This document shows positions 61,702 through 64,000 of a stretch of 64,000 bases of DNA, in pieces (position 1 is the stretch's first letter; each line of letters starts with the position of its first letter). Location of the stretch: NCBI RefSeq assembly GCF_000364225.2, contig NZ_AQFT02000001.1, forward strand, positions 2,809,501-2,873,500. Direction: 5' to 3'. This DNA comes from Eubacterium plexicaudatum ASF492. Its GTDB lineage: Bacteria; Bacillota; Clostridia; Lachnospirales; Lachnospiraceae. The notes beneath the pieces are model-generated. The model was not told the DNA's origin. It did no database searches and was given only the letters and a program-made list of their open reading frames with translations. A program made the position numbers and the translations under genes.

Positions 61702-61791
61702 GTCTTTCAGTCCACATAGCCATCCCATATATGGCAAAGGTTTCTCACTTTCTTTTCTTTCCATTTCATCAACAACAATAATCTCTTCCAT
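61642..61791 (-). CDS. Cys-rich RiPP precursor peptide 1
   Basis: 49 residues from ATG 61791, GAGAGGA upstream. Acidic leader MEEIIVVDEMERKESEKPL, then a first core-like unit PYMGWLCGLKDVPT and a second PYGFLCGILCASGILC, so the peptide seems to hold two versions of the PY-x-LCG unit. Four cysteines in all. The gene follows the ABC exporter by 15 bases and is the first of three precursors in a row. Maturation presumably forms Cys-derived crosslinks by the radical SAM/SPASM enzyme; final structure cannot be told from sequence. Confidence 0.8.
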   Translation of the reverse strand: MEEIIVVDEMERKESEKPLPYMGWLCGLKDVPTPYGFLCGILCASGILC

Positions 61792-61806
61792 TCTTTTTTC
61801 CTCTCT

Positions 61807-63478
61807 TCACACTTGAATTAAATTATGTTTTTCAATTTTATATATAATGTCTGCACATTGGATAAATTCAAAATCATGGCTGATGATAACGATTGTTTTA
61901 TCTCTCTTTAACTTTTCGATAAGTTTGCGTATCTTATTTGCTGCTTTTCGATCTAACGCTGATGTAGGTTCGTCAAAGAGTATAACTGGGGTATTTTTAG
62001 CCAAAACTCTTGCAATACTTAATCTCTGCAATTGCCCCATAGAAAAATTGGTTCCATTCTCATATATGATGGTTTCGTATTGTTCTGGCAATTTTTCAAT
62101 AATCTCATCCATTTCACACTGTTCACATATATCTTTTATTTCTTCCAACGTAATATCCGGATTAATATACCTGAAATTATCCCAAATACTCGCGTTAAAC
62201 AGAAAATGCTGCTGACTAACTACTGAAATATAATCACGTATACTTTTTTCTGTCAGATTTTTAATATCAATCCCATTCAATTTAATTGTCCCATTATTTT
62301 CTTTATACAACCTCATCATCAAATTTATTAAAGTTGACTTTCCTGAACCACTTTCTCCAACGATTGCCGTAATCTGTCCTTTTACGATCTCTAAATTTAT
62401 GTCTTTCAATATTAGTTTATCGCTATATCCATAAGAAACATTTTTTAGTTCAATATCTCCTCCTTCATATAAAATCTCTTGAACTCCAAATTGTTCATGA
62501 TACGCATTTCCGTTATCACCAATGTCTTGGAGTCTTAATAAATTAACAATTATTCTCTGGTAATCCGAAACCAGATTTATCAAGGACAAGCTTGAATTGC
62601 CAAATTGTTGGCTATAAGATACGAATTGAATAAACTTTTCAATACTTAGAGCCGCTATCACTGTTAAATATGCACCAACTACATATACTGATATTTCCCC
62701 CAACATCCCTATAACGGATAATAGTGTTTGAAATCCAATCACAAATAGCGCAAATCCATATGCTTTTTAGTCTTTATTTATTTTGTTCCAAAAACAATTC
62801 GGTTTCTATTTCTTTTAGTCCTAATCCCTTTATATTTTTTATCCCTGCTACAGCCTGTTGAATCATACTCACCACAGAATCATTACTTTGTTTTAACTCA
62901 ACCTGTTTTTCTCTCATTTTCTTAATGTTAATACTATATAACCATAGAGTAATTGGCATAAGGAATACGGTTATTGCCGTAAGTAGAAGATTAATTCTCA
63001 TCATAATTACTAAAATAATTGTCAACTTACATAAATTTATCAAAGCAGGAACAATCTGATTTGTAATTATATCTACAGACTGCGTAATATCTGTAACGAT
63101 TCTTGCTATAAATATGCCATTTTGTGTTTTATCAAAATAGGACATATTCATTGATAGCATCTTATGAAAATATAGATTCTGCATATCATAAATGACTTGT
63201 TTATTTAAATACGAAGTAACAATACTTTGAGAAAATTTTGTAGTTACCATTACTAAATATACAGAAACCATCATCACAAGAATTGCAATTAAATCATGCA
63301 ATTTCTGTTTAACTAACGCCGTAATAACTTTGGACCATAAAACCGGTTGCAAAACACTGGCAGTCAATCCCAATAATATAACAATGAATAAAGCTAAGCA
63401 GTGAAATTTGTATGGGATAAAATATTTTAAAAAATCTACAAATATTTTTTTTGTTTTCTTCGGCCTATTCATATACAT
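61807..63478 (-). CDS. ABC exporter (TMD-NBD fusion) of the RiPP cluster (frame break)
   Basis: About 557 residues. Seen: N-terminal IFVDFLKYFIPYKFHCLALF, six-helix exporter domain with IVTDITQSVDIITNQIVP, break near 62765 (about two bases missing around the A runs after EQNK), then IGFQTLLSVIGMLGEISVYV, Walker A VGESGSGKSTLINLMMRLY, Q loop SVVSQQHFLFNASIWDNFRY, signature FSMGQLQRLSIARVLA, Walker B ILFDEPTSALD and switch His VIISHDFEF. There is no N-terminal C39 peptidase domain. Start 63478 or 63472 (AAGGAAGA upstream of both). It overlaps the radical SAM gene end by 14 bases. It would export the modified peptides. Confidence 0.9.
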
Positions 63479-64000
63479 TCTTCCTTAAAAAGGCATTAAG
63501 TCTTTGCCATCTCTCTTCGTCTCCCTTTATTTCTGACAGTTTTTTAATAGTATAAATAGTTACGTGTTTTATTGTTTCACAAAAAATCGGATTGGAAACT
63601 GCTACTTCACCCTTATCAATTTCAAAACTTCCAAGACAAGAAGAACACATCGACCTCGCATAACATTTTTGACAATCTTTTACAACATCTTTGTTATTAA
63701 TTTCATCATCAAACGCATATGCTTTTTTCAAAATGAAATCGGCATCATCTCCAACTATTCCATAGGATATATCTTGTTTAGAAGTATACATAAAGCAGGG
63801 AGAAATCCGTCTATCATGACTTAGGGAAAATGTTTTTACTCCGGCTGGGCAAATTTGCTGCTGACCTTTATGTAAAATCAATCTATAAACAATCCCTAAT
63901 ACAATTGCTGTGGACGTTATCCTATTATTATTCAGCATCTCGTCAAAAGTATAATCGACAGCATCTTCTATATACTGTAAGTATTTGTCGAGGCAATTTA
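63465..64000 (-). CDS. Radical SAM/SPASM peptide maturase, C-terminal part (runs off the window)
   Basis: At least 178 residues are visible; the gene enters from beyond 64000 in one open frame. Seen: the SPASM auxiliary-cluster pattern QQICPAGVKTFSLSHDRRIS, ISPCFMY, then KDCQKCYARSMCSSCLGSFE and IFCETIKHVT, with seven cysteines in the order expected for two auxiliary [4Fe-4S] clusters, and a C-terminal WQRLNAFLRKNVYE. The radical SAM CxxxCxxC motif must lie outside the window. Known: SPASM enzymes install thioether or C-C links in peptides. Adjacent Cys-rich precursors make this the likely maturase; the Cys-rich-peptide maturase group (CcpM-like) is a candidate. Confidence 0.85.
   Translation of the reverse strand, partial: NCLDKYLQYIEDAVDYTFDEMLNNNRITSTAIVLGIVYRLILHKGQQQICPAGVKTFSLSHDRRISPCFMYTSKQDISYGIVGDDADFILKKAYAFDDEINNKDVVKDCQKCYARSMCSSCLGSFEIDKGEVAVSNPIFCETIKHVTIYTIKKLSEIKGDEERWQRLNAFLRKNVYE

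Overview
The window looks like a chromosomal segment of an anaerobic, low-GC, spore-forming Clostridia, most likely Lachnospiraceae-like. The signs are pyruvate:ferredoxin oxidoreductase, a DUF3787-like spore protein, ABC-exported polysaccharide genes, poly(polyol phosphate)-type genes, an Agr-type sensor/regulator pair, a CIRCE operator and a Cys-rich radical-SAM peptide cluster. Most genes are on the minus strand; the Agr pair and a diguanylate cyclase run on the plus strand. About half of the longer genes carry one or more single-base frame breaks. Those I resolved are mostly one base missing from a short homopolymer run, with strong family similarity continuing directly in the next frame. 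I treat these as probable sequence errors and give each gene as one reconstructed unit.

Region 1 (1-23.2 kb, minus, AT-rich) is a surface-polysaccharide operon behind an XRE regulator. It holds several GT4 glycosyltransferases, gmd and a perosamine-synthetase-type aminotransferase (GDP-perosamine), a Wzm/Wzt exporter, a NeuD/PerB-type N-acyltransferase, rfbF, a transketolase N-terminal part, a membrane O-acyltransferase and a polytopic membrane protein. Embedded at 4.36-11.55 kb is an unusual acyl-thioester module: an FkbH-like glyceryl loader, an acyl carrier protein, a GcvH-like lipoyl carrier, dihydrolipoamide dehydrogenase, lipoate ligase, two 2-hydroxyacyl-CoA dehydratase-type subunits and their ATP-driven activator. 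I propose that it makes an unusual acyl group for the sugar, possibly N-linked to perosamine.

Region 2 (23.2-29.8 kb) is a decayed island: IS66 accessory fragment, 16-bp direct repeats, a retropepsin-like pair, a broken Hsp90-like ATPase gene, a zinc-finger lipoprotein and a Gfo/Idh/MocA fragment.

Region 3 (29.8-47.2 kb, minus) is a teichoic-acid-like gene set: three CDP-polyol phosphotransferases, TarJ-like and two TarI-like enzymes, two pyruvyl-transferase proteins (one fused to a GDPD-like domain without its catalytic histidines), a nucleotide-sugar epimerase, a large secreted 5'-nucleotidase with Ig-like repeats, an acyltransferase, a VanZ-like protein and a lipoprotein.

Region 4 (47.4-60.5 kb) is core metabolism and signalling. 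Oriented leftwards are marR-gltA-metY and the spore protein-nifJ pair; a consensus promoter with a perfect CIRCE operator precedes marR. Oriented rightwards are an Agr-type response regulator, histidine kinase and diguanylate cyclase.

Region 5 (60.6-64 kb, minus, AT-rich) is a RiPP cluster cut by the window edge: a radical SAM/SPASM enzyme (C-terminal part), an ABC exporter, three tiny Cys-rich precursor peptides, two of which share a 48-bp identical core-coding segment, and small proteins that may give immunity.
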